From Robiginitomaculum sp. (GTDB lineage: Bacteria > Pseudomonadota > Alphaproteobacteria > Caulobacterales > Maricaulaceae), in NCBI GenBank assembly GCA_021776525.1, contig JAJFFT010000006.1, forward strand, positions 62,001 through 126,000: 64,000 bases of DNA, given 5' to 3'. The position numbers and the translations under genes are program-made. Of this stretch, positions 41,835-50,075 are shown in pieces; position 1 is the stretch's first letter, and each line of letters opens with the position of its first letter. The notes below the pieces were generated by a model, which had not been told where the DNA came from, made no database searches, and was given only the letters and a program-made list of their open reading frames with translations.

Positions 41835-42932
41835 ATGCCTGCCAAACCAGTACATCTTTTTGAAAATTCCACTCATCTTGAAACCATCAACAGAGAACTG
41901 CGCACGCCGCTCACTGATATATTGGGCATGGCACATTTGCTGGATGACACCACATTGGAACATGATCAAAGGGAATATGTGCAAGCCATAATGCGCGCCA
42001 GCCATGAATTGCTGGTCCGCGTTAATAACAGCCTGGATATGGTCCAGCTGGACAATGATGCCCTGGGTGTCGAAGAGGAATTTTTTGGCATAACCGAAGC
42101 CCTGTTGGTCATGGTTGAGCGCCTTCGCCCCACAGCAGCGGCCAAAGGACTTGAACTCAGCCTGGAATTTGCGCCCGATATCGGCACAAAAATCCATTGC
42201 GACAAGGCACGCCTTTCACAAGCCGTGTTTAATTTGACGGCGCACCTGATCGCAAACCATGCCGATGGAGTCATGCGTATGACGGCCAATTTGGTCAATG
42301 ACCAATGGGGCGACACGTTGAGCGTTACGGTCCTCTCGAACGCCAAATACACCCCACCCAAAAACGAGGCTGATGCCTCCACTGATGTGCTGGACATCAC
42401 CCGCCGTCTGGCGCGCCTCATGGGCGGCGAGGTCAATTTAAAAACCGAAGATGATCAAACCCATTGCGGCCAGTTGAGTATCCGTGTGGAGGTTCCCGAA
42501 GAAGAAGACAGCACCCCGGCACGTCCGGCACGCATTCTGGTGGCCGAAGACAGCCGCGCCAACCAGCGACTGATTGGCCTGATCCTGGGAAAATTAGGCC
42601 ATGAGTTTGAACTGGTCGCCAATGGCGTTGAGGCCGTAGAGGCAGCAAAAGTCAGTCATTTTGATATGATTTTGATGGACTTGCATATGCCGCTGATGGA
42701 CGGCATGCAGGCCTGTGAAAAAATCCGCGCGCTGGATGATGAAGCTGCGGCATTGGTCCCGATCATAGCCCTGACCGCTGATGTGCGCCCCGAAATGCCA
42801 GCCCGTGTGCTGGAAGCCGGGATGGATGCTTACCTCACCAAACCGCTGGATGTGCCCAAGCTGGCCGAGATTATTCAGGTCAGCATGAATGCACCGCGCA
42901 GTCGCAATGCCAAACTGGCCAAAAGCGCCTGA
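41835..42932 (+). CDS. Pseudo-histidine-kinase with C-terminal receiver domain
   Basis: A 365-residue soluble protein laid out like a hybrid kinase. Residues 10-75 match a HisKA domain, but the H-box reads NRELRTPLTDILGMAHLL: Arg20 stands where the phospho-acceptor His should be. Residues 100-220 match HATPase only weakly: the N-box reads NLTAHLIANH (Asn to His), the DxGxG and GLGL boxes are missing, and only the last part, RRLARLMGGEVNLKTE, is recognisable. The receiver (233-350) is intact: Glu238-Asp239, Asp282 in LMDLHMP, Thr314, Lys336 in LTKP. It thus cannot be a kinase but can accept phosphate. GGAG precedes ATG 41835; an ATG at 41811 is possible. Confidence 0.88.
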   Translation: MPAKPVHLFENSTHLETINRELRTPLTDILGMAHLLDDTTLEHDQREYVQAIMRASHELLVRVNNSLDMVQLDNDALGVEEEFFGITEALLVMVERLRPTAAAKGLELSLEFAPDIGTKIHCDKARLSQAVFNLTAHLIANHADGVMRMTANLVNDQWGDTLSVTVLSNAKYTPPKNEADASTDVLDITRRLARLMGGEVNLKTEDDQTHCGQLSIRVEVPEEEDSTPARPARILVAEDSRANQRLIGLILGKLGHEFELVANGVEAVEAAKVSHFDMILMDLHMPLMDGMQACEKIRALDDEAAALVPIIALTADVRPEMPARVLEAGMDAYLTKPLDVPKLAEIIQVSMNAPRSRNAKLAKSA

Positions 42933-42944
42933 TCGCCCGCATAC

Positions 42945-43805
42945 TTACCATTTCAGGTTTTTGATGGCGTAACGTGCGTGGGTGTTGTGGTCGCTCAGCA
43001 ATTGCCCAACCGCATGGGCATAATGATTACCGCTGATTTGATCGCCATGGATGCCACCGGTAATGAACAAACAATCCAGCCCTTGTGCCGCTGCACCGGC
43101 TATGTCGGTGGGCAAGCCATCACCTATGGTCAAGACGCGGGCCTTATCGACAGCCTGTCCCCGCAACACAGCCAATCTGGACAGGCTGAGTGCATAAATA
43201 GGATCATGGGGCTTGCCCCCAAAGACCACTTCGCCGCCAAGGTTGGCATAGACATCCGCCAACGCCCCGGCGCAATAAATCAACCGATCACCAAAATGCA
43301 CCACCTTATCGGGATTGGCGCAAATCATTGGCAATTTGCGTGTCGCCGCTTCGCGTAACAAATCCGCATAATCATCCGGGGTATCCTGATTATCATCAAA
43401 AAGCCCGGTGCAGGAGATCAGCTTGGCTTGCGCCAGTTCGGCAAATTCCATGCCGGTGTCCTGATACAAACGATCATCCTTGGGCGGGCCCAGTTTGAAA
43501 GCCGGTCCCGGCGCGCTTTGGCTCAACAGTGCCTTGGTTGCATCACCAGAAGTCACAATATCATCCCAGCAATTTTCTGGCACACCCAGCGTCGCAAACT
43601 GTACCGGTATTTCCGATGAAGGGCGCGGCGCATTGGTCAACATCACCACTGTGCCGCCGGCGTCGCGAAACCTTTGAAGCGCATCTGTTGCAGCATCAAA
43701 GGACACGCGGCCATTATGCAGCACTCCCCAGACATCACATAATACGGCGTCATAGTGCCCAGAGATTTCGCCAAGGCCGGATGGTGTTTGTGGATCATCA
43801 GTCAT
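42945..43805 (-). CDS. HAD-superfamily class IIA hydrolase (TIGR01459 type)
   Basis: A 286-residue NagD/PGP-like phosphatase. Motif I is AVLCDVWGVLHNGR (nucleophile Asp, then W-G instead of the second Asp-G), motif II VVMLTNAPRPS, and motif IV VLTIGDGLPTDIAGAAAQG. The CDVWGVLHNG pattern is a trademark of the TIGR01459 branch, which is common in alphaproteobacteria. Substrate unknown. It converges with the pseudokinase gene and is divergent from thiE. Confidence 0.9.
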   Translation of the reverse strand: MTDDPQTPSGLGEISGHYDAVLCDVWGVLHNGRVSFDAATDALQRFRDAGGTVVMLTNAPRPSSEIPVQFATLGVPENCWDDIVTSGDATKALLSQSAPGPAFKLGPPKDDRLYQDTGMEFAELAQAKLISCTGLFDDNQDTPDDYADLLREAATRKLPMICANPDKVVHFGDRLIYCAGALADVYANLGGEVVFGGKPHDPIYALSLSRLAVLRGQAVDKARVLTIGDGLPTDIAGAAAQGLDCLFITGGIHGDQISGNHYAHAVGQLLSDHNTHARYAIKNLKW

Positions 43806-43894
43806 AAGCGGCGATTAAGCTGCACCGCGGAGTGGGTCAAGCGTAAATGACCTTATGGCTTTTCCTTGCGGCGTCACCGCGCTATGAGGCGCAT

Positions 43895-44533
43895 ATGAGT
43901 AAAGAACCCTGCCGCCTTTATCTGATCACGCCGCCGCGCCTTGATGACCTTCCGGGCTTTGCCAGGCAATTGGAAGACGCCCTTGGTGCTGGCGATGTGG
44001 CCGCCCTGCAAATCCGCCTCAAGGACGTGACGGATGAGGATATTCGCGCCGCATTCAGCGCCCTGAACCCCATCGCCCATGCCGCCGGTGTGGCCGTGTT
44101 GATCAATGACCGGGCTGATCTGGCACAGCAATTGGGCGCCGATGGCGTACATCTGGGACAGGGCGACATGCCCTTGCGAGAAGCCCGCAAGGCGCTCGGC
44201 CCGCACATGATGCTGGGTGCCACCGCCCATGACTCGCGACATCTGGCCATGCTTGCCGGGGAAAGTGGGGCGGATTATGTGGCTTTTGGCGCTTTTTTTG
44301 AAAGTGCCACGAAAACGCCTAAAACACAGGCAACAACAGATCTTCTTTCATGGTGGTCGGAGCTATTTGAAATTCCATGCGTAGCAATCGGTGGCATAAC
44401 CGCAGACAATTGCGCCCCTCTGGTCGAGGCGGGCGCCGACTTTTTGGCCGTATGCGGCGGGGTCTGGAACGCCTCTGGCGGCCCGGCGCAGGCCGTACGC
44501 GACCTGAATGTGGCCATGACCTTGGCGCGCTGA
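43895..44533 (+). CDS. thiE: Thiamine-phosphate synthase
   Basis: A 212-residue TIM-barrel enzyme joining the thiazole and pyrimidine moieties of thiamine. Canonical blocks: [11 protein letters not shown] (with Lys), [35 protein letters not shown], and [22 protein letters not shown]. The active-site residues missing in the ThiE-like protein at 25134 are present here. The start at 43895 ([12 protein letters not shown]) has GAGG upstream. The next gene follows after eight bases. Confidence 0.93.
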   Translation: MSKEPCRLYLITPPRLDDLPGFARQLEDALGAGDVAALQIRLKDVTDEDIRAAFSALNPIAHAAGVAVLINDRADLAQQLGADGVHLGQGDMPLREARKALGPHMMLGATAHDSRHLAMLAGESGADYVAFGAFFESATKTPKTQATTDLLSWWSELFEIPCVAIGGITADNCAPLVEAGADFLAVCGGVWNASGGPAQAVRDLNVAMTLAR

Positions 44534-44541
44534 TTATTGCC

Positions 44542-45633
44542 ATGGCGCTACTGCCCTTTGCGGCACTGGCCCAAGATAATAAACCCGACGACATTCCTAT
44601 GTTCAAGGAAGGCATTGTCTTGCAAGAGGGCAGCCTGCCGCCTCTGATCGATCTGCCGGAATTTCCTGAAACGGATTTTTCCAGTGATGAATTTGCTGCT
44701 GCTGATGCTTATGGACGCGGTGATTATGACCAGGCCCGCACGCTGGCCGCCGCGCAAAGCGCCGAAGGTGATGCCCGGGCCCAGTTTCTCTTTGCTGTTA
44801 TGTTACGCAAAGGCCAGGGCGGCGAAGTCAATCCGGCCTTGGCTGTGCGCTGGTTTCAAAAGGCCGCCAAAAGTGGTGAAGTGCACGCCTGGTTGTCTCT
44901 GGCTGAAATGGCCTTTGATAACCAAGGCGGCCTGTTTGCCGGCGATGGGCGCGGCTATTTGATCAAAGCCGCTAATAAAGGCTCAACCGAAGCCAAAATT
45001 GTTTTGGCGCAGGTGATGATGTCTGGCGTAGGCGGCCCGCCCGATACCGAAAAAGCCAAAACATGGTACCACAGCGCCATTTATGACGGCAGCGTTATGG
45101 CCAAACGATTGCTGGGCGATGTTTTATATTCCCAATCCAAGGACGAGGAAGCGCTGGCACTTTATATCGCCGCGGCCCGTGAAGGCGATGCACGTTCGGC
45201 CTATCAGGCCGGGATTATTCTGGCTGACCCGGAAAGCACGCTTCATGATGAAAGTGCGGCCCGGCCATTGATCGAACAAGCCGCACTGGATGCCCTACCC
45301 GAAGCCATGACCGCCTGGGCAATCTTTGCCATAACACAAGAGCCACCACGTCCGGCCAAAGCAGCACGCTGGTTACGCAAAGCCGCCAACGCGGATGATG
45401 GTGAGGGCCAGTATCTGTACGCCATAGCTCTGGCCAAGGGTGAGGGCGTACTGGAAAACCGTGAAGAAGCTTATGAATGGGCAGTGCGCGCCGTACGCCA
45501 TGACCCCGAAGACCAAGAGCGTCGCGCTCTGGCCGTCGCGCTGGGCAGCGCCCTGCCCGGCCCCGTGCGCGGGCGTATAGAAGAGATCGCCGAACAGCCT
45601 TTGCTGGTTTTTTCACACACCGCTTCGCCTTGA
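44542..45633 (+). CDS. Sel1-repeat protein, exported
   Basis: About 363 residues with a run of Sel1-like (TPR-type) repeats from about residue 60 on (for example FLFAVMLRKGQGGEVNPALAVRWFQKAAK, then YLYAIALAKGEGVLENREEA). The N-terminus MALLPFAALAQ looks like the end of a signal peptide but lacks a basic n-region, so the true start is uncertain. The frame is open far upstream inside thiE (for instance ATG 44452), and CTG/ATT codons just ahead are possible. Sel1 proteins scaffold protein-protein contacts. Position between thiE and efp is common in this class. Confidence 0.83.
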   Translation: MALLPFAALAQDNKPDDIPMFKEGIVLQEGSLPPLIDLPEFPETDFSSDEFAAADAYGRGDYDQARTLAAAQSAEGDARAQFLFAVMLRKGQGGEVNPALAVRWFQKAAKSGEVHAWLSLAEMAFDNQGGLFAGDGRGYLIKAANKGSTEAKIVLAQVMMSGVGGPPDTEKAKTWYHSAIYDGSVMAKRLLGDVLYSQSKDEEALALYIAAAREGDARSAYQAGIILADPESTLHDESAARPLIEQAALDALPEAMTAWAIFAITQEPPRPAKAARWLRKAANADDGEGQYLYAIALAKGEGVLENREEAYEWAVRAVRHDPEDQERRALAVALGSALPGPVRGRIEEIAEQPLLVFSHTASP

Positions 45634-45690
45634 CCCGCAAGCCGCCCGCAGATAGAGCACCTCACACGTATATATCTTGAGGGCAAGGCC

Positions 45691-46254
45691 ATGAAAATCA
45701 ACGGCAACGAGATCAAACCGGGCAATATTATCGAGCATCAGAACGGCTTGTGGGTTGCAGTGAAATGTAATGCGGTGAAACCTGGTAAAGGCGGTGCCTT
45801 TAATCAGGTGGAGCTGAAAAACCTGGAAGATGGCCGCAAGCTGAACGAGCGTTTTCGCTCGTCCGAAACTATCGAAAAAGTCCGCCTCGAACAAAAAGAC
45901 CATACATATCTTTATGATAATGGCGACACGCTGGCCTTTATGGATATCGAGAATTACGAGCAGGTCGAGCTGGCCAAGGACTTTGTCGGCGACATACAGG
46001 CCTATTTGCAAGACGGCATGACCGTGGTCATCAATTTTCATCAAGAACGCCCCATCGCCCTGACCATTCCTGATCAGGTGGTTCTGAGCGTTGCCGATAC
46101 CGAGCCAGTGGTCAAAGGACAAACGGCCGCAAATTCCTTTAAGCCGGCAACATTGGAAAATGGTGTACGCACTTCGGTGCCACCCTTTGTTGGCATTGAC
46201 GAAAAAATCGTCGTTTCGACTGCCGACGGCAGTTATGTAAAACGGGCGGACTGA
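45691..46254 (+). CDS. efp: Translation elongation factor P
   Basis: A 187-residue, three-domain OB-fold protein that rescues ribosomes stalled at polyproline. The N-terminal KOW-like domain holds the modifiable Lys33 in [11 protein letters not shown], i.e. the Lys-type tip usually modified by EpmA/EpmB beta-lysylation. [13 protein letters not shown] and the C-terminal [11 protein letters not shown] follow. epmA/epmB are not in the window. suhB follows three bases later. Confidence 0.97.
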   Translation: MKINGNEIKPGNIIEHQNGLWVAVKCNAVKPGKGGAFNQVELKNLEDGRKLNERFRSSETIEKVRLEQKDHTYLYDNGDTLAFMDIENYEQVELAKDFVGDIQAYLQDGMTVVINFHQERPIALTIPDQVVLSVADTEPVVKGQTAANSFKPATLENGVRTSVPPFVGIDEKIVVSTADGSYVKRAD

Positions 46255-46257
46255 ACC

Positions 46258-47064
46258 ATGGCACAGGCATCTGCCCTATTGAATGTTATGATCGGCGCGG
46301 CGCGGCGCGCAGCCGGTAAGTTGAATCGCGATTTTGGTGAAGTTGAAAATCTGCAAGTTTCCAAGAAAGGCCCGGCAGATTTTGTCTCGGCGGCGGATCG
46401 CAAGTCCGAAGAAGTTCTGGTTCAGCTCTTGTCTGAATCACGGCCCGGCTATGGTTTCTTGCTGGAAGAAGGCGGAGAGATCAAAGGTACTGACCCGTCG
46501 CACCGCTTTATCATTGATCCCCTGGACGGAACCACGAACTTTCTGCATGCCATTCCGCACTTTGCCATTTCCATCGCACTGGAACGCCATGGCGAAATTG
46601 TCGCGGCGGTTGTTTACGATCCGATCCGTGATGAAATGTTCCGTGCCGAACGCTTCAAAGGCGCTTTTTTGAACGAACGCCGCCTGGAAGTTTCCGCACG
46701 CAGTAAATTGCAGGATTGCGTCATGGCCACCGGCATTCCACATCTTGGAAAACCCGGTCATGCCCGTTTCCTGACCGAGCTGCACCGCATCGCCCCCAAA
46801 GTTGCCAGTGTGCGCCGCTTTGGCTCGGCCGCCCTTGATCTGGCCTGGTTGGCCGCTGGGCGTTATGACGGCTATTGGGAACATGATCTGGCACTTTGGG
46901 ATGTCGCCGCCGGGGTGCTGATCGCTCGCGAAGCCGGGGCCATAGTCGGTGACGATAGTGACAATGACAGCAAAGCGGCGATCAACCCTGACCTGATCAT
47001 TGCCGGCAACCCCAATATCCAACCATTTTTGAAGGCCCTGCTCGTCGAAACTGCCGCTTCGTGA
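46258..47064 (+). CDS. suhB: Inositol monophosphatase family protein (SuhB-like)
   Basis: A 268-residue Mg2+-dependent phosphatase. Metal-binding motifs: LLEEGG (Glu-Glu), IIDPLDGTTNFLH (D-P-L-D-G-T), and WEHDLALWDVAAGVLIAREAGA (W-D-V-A-A-G). It hydrolyses inositol-1-phosphate, and in E. coli SuhB also joins rRNA antitermination complexes. The efp-suhB pairing is usual in alphaproteobacteria. The stop overlaps the dapE start (GTGA). Confidence 0.95.
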   Translation: MAQASALLNVMIGAARRAAGKLNRDFGEVENLQVSKKGPADFVSAADRKSEEVLVQLLSESRPGYGFLLEEGGEIKGTDPSHRFIIDPLDGTTNFLHAIPHFAISIALERHGEIVAAVVYDPIRDEMFRAERFKGAFLNERRLEVSARSKLQDCVMATGIPHLGKPGHARFLTELHRIAPKVASVRRFGSAALDLAWLAAGRYDGYWEHDLALWDVAAGVLIAREAGAIVGDDSDNDSKAAINPDLIIAGNPNIQPFLKALLVETAAS

Positions 47065-48257
47065 GCGCACTGGCGGACAGCGATGCAATAGATCCGCTGG
47101 ATTTGGCCCAACGCCTGATCCGCTGCCGCTCGGTCACCCCCTTAGATGACGGGGCGATGGATATTCTTCAAGACGCCCTGCAACGCCTTGGCTTTGTCGT
47201 AACACGCCACCGCTTTGACGAGGTCGAGAACCTCTATGCGCGGCTTGGCACCATGGCCCCCAACTTTTGCTTTGCCGGACATACCGATGTGGTGCCTGCG
47301 GGCAAAGTTGAAGACTGGGCGGATGATCCGTTTGCCGCCACGTTGCGCGATGACATGCTGTGGGGTCGCGGTGCCGCCGACATGAAGGGGGCCATTGCCG
47401 CCTTTATCGCTGCCGTACAGCGTTATGTCACCAGACAAGGCGCGCTTTATGGCTCGATCAGCCTTTTGATCACCGGGGACGAAGAAGGGGCCGCCATTAA
47501 CGGCACCAGAAAGGTTTTACAGGCGCTTCACGATAAAGGCGAGTTCATCAGCCATTGCCTGGTCGGCGAGCCATCCAACCCAAAGGCCCTTGGCGATGAA
47601 ATTAAAAACGGCCGCCGCGGATCGCTGAACGGTATCATCACTGTCGAGGGGCAACAGGGCCATGTGGCCTATCCAGAGCGGGCGCAAAATCCCATTCCAC
47701 CACTGATGGATATTCTCAACCGGCTTTATGCTCGCCTTCTGGATGATGGCGCCTTGGGCTTTCAGCCCTCCAATCTGGAAGTCACCAGCATTGATGTAGA
47801 TAATCCGGCCCATAACATTATCCCCTCAGCCGCCAGTGCGCGCTTTAACATCCGCTTTAATGTCGCCCACACAGGTGCACAATTATGCGAATGGATTGAG
47901 CAGGAAGCACGTAAGGAAGAGCAGAGCCATAATTGCCATATTGATCTGAACCTCAATATTATGGGTGAGGCCTTTTTAACCAAACCCGGCACCTTTACCA
48001 CGGTGTTGCAAAACGCGGTTGAAGAGGTCACCGGCCGTCGGCCAGCGCTGACCACGGGAGGGGGTACATCGGACGCCCGCTTTATCAAGGACTACGCCCC
48101 AGTGGCAGAGTTTGGCCTCACCGGTGCCAGCATGCACAAGGTCAACGAACATGTGCCAATCAGCGACATCCACGACCTGTGCACGATATATGAGCGCATG
48201 TTGGAGTTGTACTTCAAAGAGTTTGAAATTGCCAAACGCCCGATTGTAAATGGCTAG
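47061..48257 (+). CDS. dapE: Succinyl-diaminopimelate desuccinylase
   Basis: A 398-residue di-zinc M20 enzyme of the lysine/DAP pathway. Metal ligands in CFAGHTDVVPAG (His), WGRGAADMKGA (Asp, with following catalytic Asp pair), ITGDEEGAA (Glu-Glu) and the distal VGEPSNP; the tail has TTGGGTSDARF and NEHVPISDI typical of DapE. Start GTG 47061 overlaps the suhB stop by four bases. It works with asd (51594-52622), which supplies an earlier step of the same pathway. Confidence 0.95.
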   Translation: MSALADSDAIDPLDLAQRLIRCRSVTPLDDGAMDILQDALQRLGFVVTRHRFDEVENLYARLGTMAPNFCFAGHTDVVPAGKVEDWADDPFAATLRDDMLWGRGAADMKGAIAAFIAAVQRYVTRQGALYGSISLLITGDEEGAAINGTRKVLQALHDKGEFISHCLVGEPSNPKALGDEIKNGRRGSLNGIITVEGQQGHVAYPERAQNPIPPLMDILNRLYARLLDDGALGFQPSNLEVTSIDVDNPAHNIIPSAASARFNIRFNVAHTGAQLCEWIEQEARKEEQSHNCHIDLNLNIMGEAFLTKPGTFTTVLQNAVEEVTGRRPALTTGGGTSDARFIKDYAPVAEFGLTGASMHKVNEHVPISDIHDLCTIYERMLELYFKEFEIAKRPIVNG

Positions 48258-48281
48258 TCAACAGGCCAAGACCCACGGATC

Positions 48282-48665
48282 TCAGGGCTGTGCACACTGT
48301 TTTGGGTCATCATTGGCTGCAACCAAAAACGCAATTAGATCTGCCCGATCCTGATTATTTTTTATGCCCGCATAGGGCATGCGATTGCCCGGCATAAAGG
48401 CGCGAGGGTTTTGTAAAAACACGTCCAGTGTTTGCACCGACCAGAGTATCGATGAATTTTTCATCGCGCTGGAATACACAAAGCCCGGCACAGCCCCGGC
48501 CTTTCGCCCTATCAGGCCGCAATGACGTGGGCCGGTGCGGTCATAATCCAAAGAATGACACCCGGTACAGCGACCATATAGTCGCGCCCCACGATCACTG
48601 TCAGCAGAACTGGCCATCAGAGGAGAGAGCCAAAATATTATAGCGATCAAAGAGGCGCGAAACAT
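48282..48665 (-). CDS. Exported c-type cytochrome, class I
   Basis: A 127-residue periplasmic cytochrome. Signal peptide 1-20 (MFRASLIAIIFWLSPLMASS). Haem attachment site CTGCH with RTGP shortly after, and the axial Met in MPGNRMPYAGI near residue 95, as in cytochrome c2/c550. It should be a soluble electron carrier. Eleven bases downstream of the ferritin-like gene on the same strand, so part of the folE-ferritin-like-cytochrome run. Confidence 0.9.
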   Translation of the reverse strand: MFRASLIAIIFWLSPLMASSADSDRGARLYGRCTGCHSLDYDRTGPRHCGLIGRKAGAVPGFVYSSAMKNSSILWSVQTLDVFLQNPRAFMPGNRMPYAGIKNNQDRADLIAFLVAANDDPKQCAQP

Positions 48666-48675
48666 GAAATACCCC

Positions 48676-49272
48676 CTAGCTCATAAAAGCTGACGGCACA
48701 GGGTTTTGACCCAATGCAGAGCGCAACACGGCCCAATGCATGGCTTCATCGCCCAAAATACTGGCTGCGGCTTGGGCCAGATCACGATTGGTAAAAAGTG
48801 GAACCGCACCCAGATAGGCACTGACCGCCCCTTTTTCGAGCGATGCAGCAAAACCAAGAACGTCGGCTTCTGTCTTTAATTTCTCTACCGGAAAATGGTA
48901 ATCCATTTTAGGCGCAACGGCTTTGCCCCCTAATTGCGTAACCGTTTTTGCCAGCAAAGTGGCGTGTTCCTTGTGGTGACCTTGAAATTGTACAGCCAGG
49001 TCCAGTGCACTTTTACCCAGCAGGCCGCTTTCAGCCCCGACCTGATAGGCCGCAATGGCTTCTTGTTCTGCACCAAGTGCTGCGTTCAAAAACTGTACGT
49101 CCTCATTCATTTCATCTGCCGAGGCCGGATTAACCAAGGCCAGTGTTTCGCTGCCCGAAAGCAAGGCGACGGCTCCGGCGCTTAATATGCCTTTGCCGCC
49201 AAGGCTGAGCATGCTGCGCCGGGACAGGTCGACAAATTTTGGAATAAAAGTAGATGCGTTTTTCTTAGTCAT
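48676..49272 (-). CDS. Exported ferritin-like four-helix protein
   Basis: A 198-residue protein with a Tat-like signal (LSRRSMLSLGGKGILSAGAVALL). The mature part is a four-helix bundle with ferritin-type metal ligands: Glu in GAEQEAIAAYQ, Glu-His in HHKEHATLL, Glu in LEKGAVSAYLG, Glu-His in GDEAMHWAVL. It matches the Ferritin_2-like family, whose members are periplasmic and of unclear role (iron or redox chemistry). Its neighbours, a cytochrome c and folE, suggest a redox setting. Confidence 0.83.
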   Translation of the reverse strand: MTKKNASTFIPKFVDLSRRSMLSLGGKGILSAGAVALLSGSETLALVNPASADEMNEDVQFLNAALGAEQEAIAAYQVGAESGLLGKSALDLAVQFQGHHKEHATLLAKTVTQLGGKAVAPKMDYHFPVEKLKTEADVLGFAASLEKGAVSAYLGAVPLFTNRDLAQAAASILGDEAMHWAVLRSALGQNPVPSAFMS

Positions 49273-49313
49273 GATAGATCTCCATGGTGCAAGTGTGCTT
49301 GTGACTGGATTAT

Positions 49314-49934
49314 TCAGGAATTCGCAGCGGGGCCAGCCAATCCCAGAAATCGCGTGCGAAGGTCAGGGTCTGCTTTAAAGTCGCCGGTAAATCTTGTGGT
49401 GATGGTCCCAACACCCGTTTGGCACACGCCTCGTGTCCCCATACAGCCGTGCTCTGCTGCGATCAGGATGGCAACGCCGCGCGGCGCCAGGGTTTTGGTG
49501 ATGGCATCGACAATTTGTGCCGTCAGTTTTTCCTGGGTCTGCAGACGTTTGGCATAGACCTCGACCACACGCGCCAGTTTAGACAGGCCAACCACTTCAC
49601 CATTGGGTATATAAGCAATGCTGGCCGTGCCAGTGAAAGGGGCCATGTGGTGCTCGCAATGGCTTTGAACCTGGATACCGCGCAGCAAGACCATGTCATC
49701 ATAACCGCCGGTCTCGCTAAAGGTTTTGCGCAAGTGCTCTTCGGGATCCTCTGCATAGCCGCCAAACCATTCCTCATACGCCCGCACCACCCGCGCCGGT
49801 GTTTGGGACAAGCCTTCGCGGCGTGGATCATCCCCGGCCCAGGCCAGCAAAGTACGCACGGCATCTTCGGCCTCGGCACGTGTTGGCCGACAGAGTGCTT
49901 TGGCTACGCAATCCGTTTTCAACATCAAATTCAT
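49314..49934 (-). CDS. folE: GTP cyclohydrolase I
   Basis: A 206-residue type IA enzyme making 7,8-dihydroneopterin triphosphate from GTP, the first step of folate/pterin synthesis. Zinc ligands: the Cys and His of SHCEHHMAPFTG and the distal Cys in EHGCMGTRGV, so it is the zinc-dependent form. The catalytic His is in the HCEHH segment. The start at 49934 is chosen; an in-frame GTG lies three codons earlier. It precedes the ferritin-like and cytochrome genes on the same strand and is divergent from a SufR-like regulator; an 18-bp palindrome sits on its promoter. Confidence 0.94.
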   Translation of the reverse strand: MNLMLKTDCVAKALCRPTRAEAEDAVRTLLAWAGDDPRREGLSQTPARVVRAYEEWFGGYAEDPEEHLRKTFSETGGYDDMVLLRGIQVQSHCEHHMAPFTGTASIAYIPNGEVVGLSKLARVVEVYAKRLQTQEKLTAQIVDAITKTLAPRGVAILIAAEHGCMGTRGVCQTGVGTITTRFTGDFKADPDLRTRFLGLAGPAANS

Positions 49935-49960
49935 CAGGTCCACCCTTTGTGTGAAGGGTA

Positions 49961-49988
49961 AAAATATCCAGATATTTTATTTTGTCAA
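49961..49988 (-). promoter_or_regulatory. folE promoter with overlapping 18-bp palindrome
   Basis: On the minus strand TTGACA (49988-49983), a 16-base spacer and TATTTT (49966-49961) form a sigma-70 promoter 27 bases before the folE ATG. Within it AAAATATC-CA-GATATTTT (49961-49978) is a perfect 8-2-8 inverted repeat covering the -10. A protein bound there would block folE transcription. Confidence 0.65.
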
Positions 49989-50024
49989 TAAAAAATAGTT
50001 TTTTTTGTTTTTATTTATTTTAAT

Positions 50025-50053
50025 ATGACAAACAAGAACGCACCGCCTATAAT
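50025..50053 (+). promoter_or_regulatory. sigma-70 promoter of the SufR-like regulator
   Basis: ATGACA (50025-50030), exactly 17 bases, then TATAAT (50048-50053), 22 bases before the regulator's ATG. It is preceded by a long A/T run (about 49978-50024) that may act as an UP element. It argues that the regulator's frame starts at 50076 rather than at the in-frame ATG inside the -35. Confidence 0.7.
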
Positions 50054-50075
50054 CAAATACCTTTTGGAGGGGAAC

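Noticed and set aside
41811-42932. Reading the hybrid-kinase-like gene as a decayed pseudogene.
   Set aside because: The frame is uninterrupted, the receiver has all functional residues, and a proper Shine-Dalgarno is present; loss is confined to kinase chemistry.
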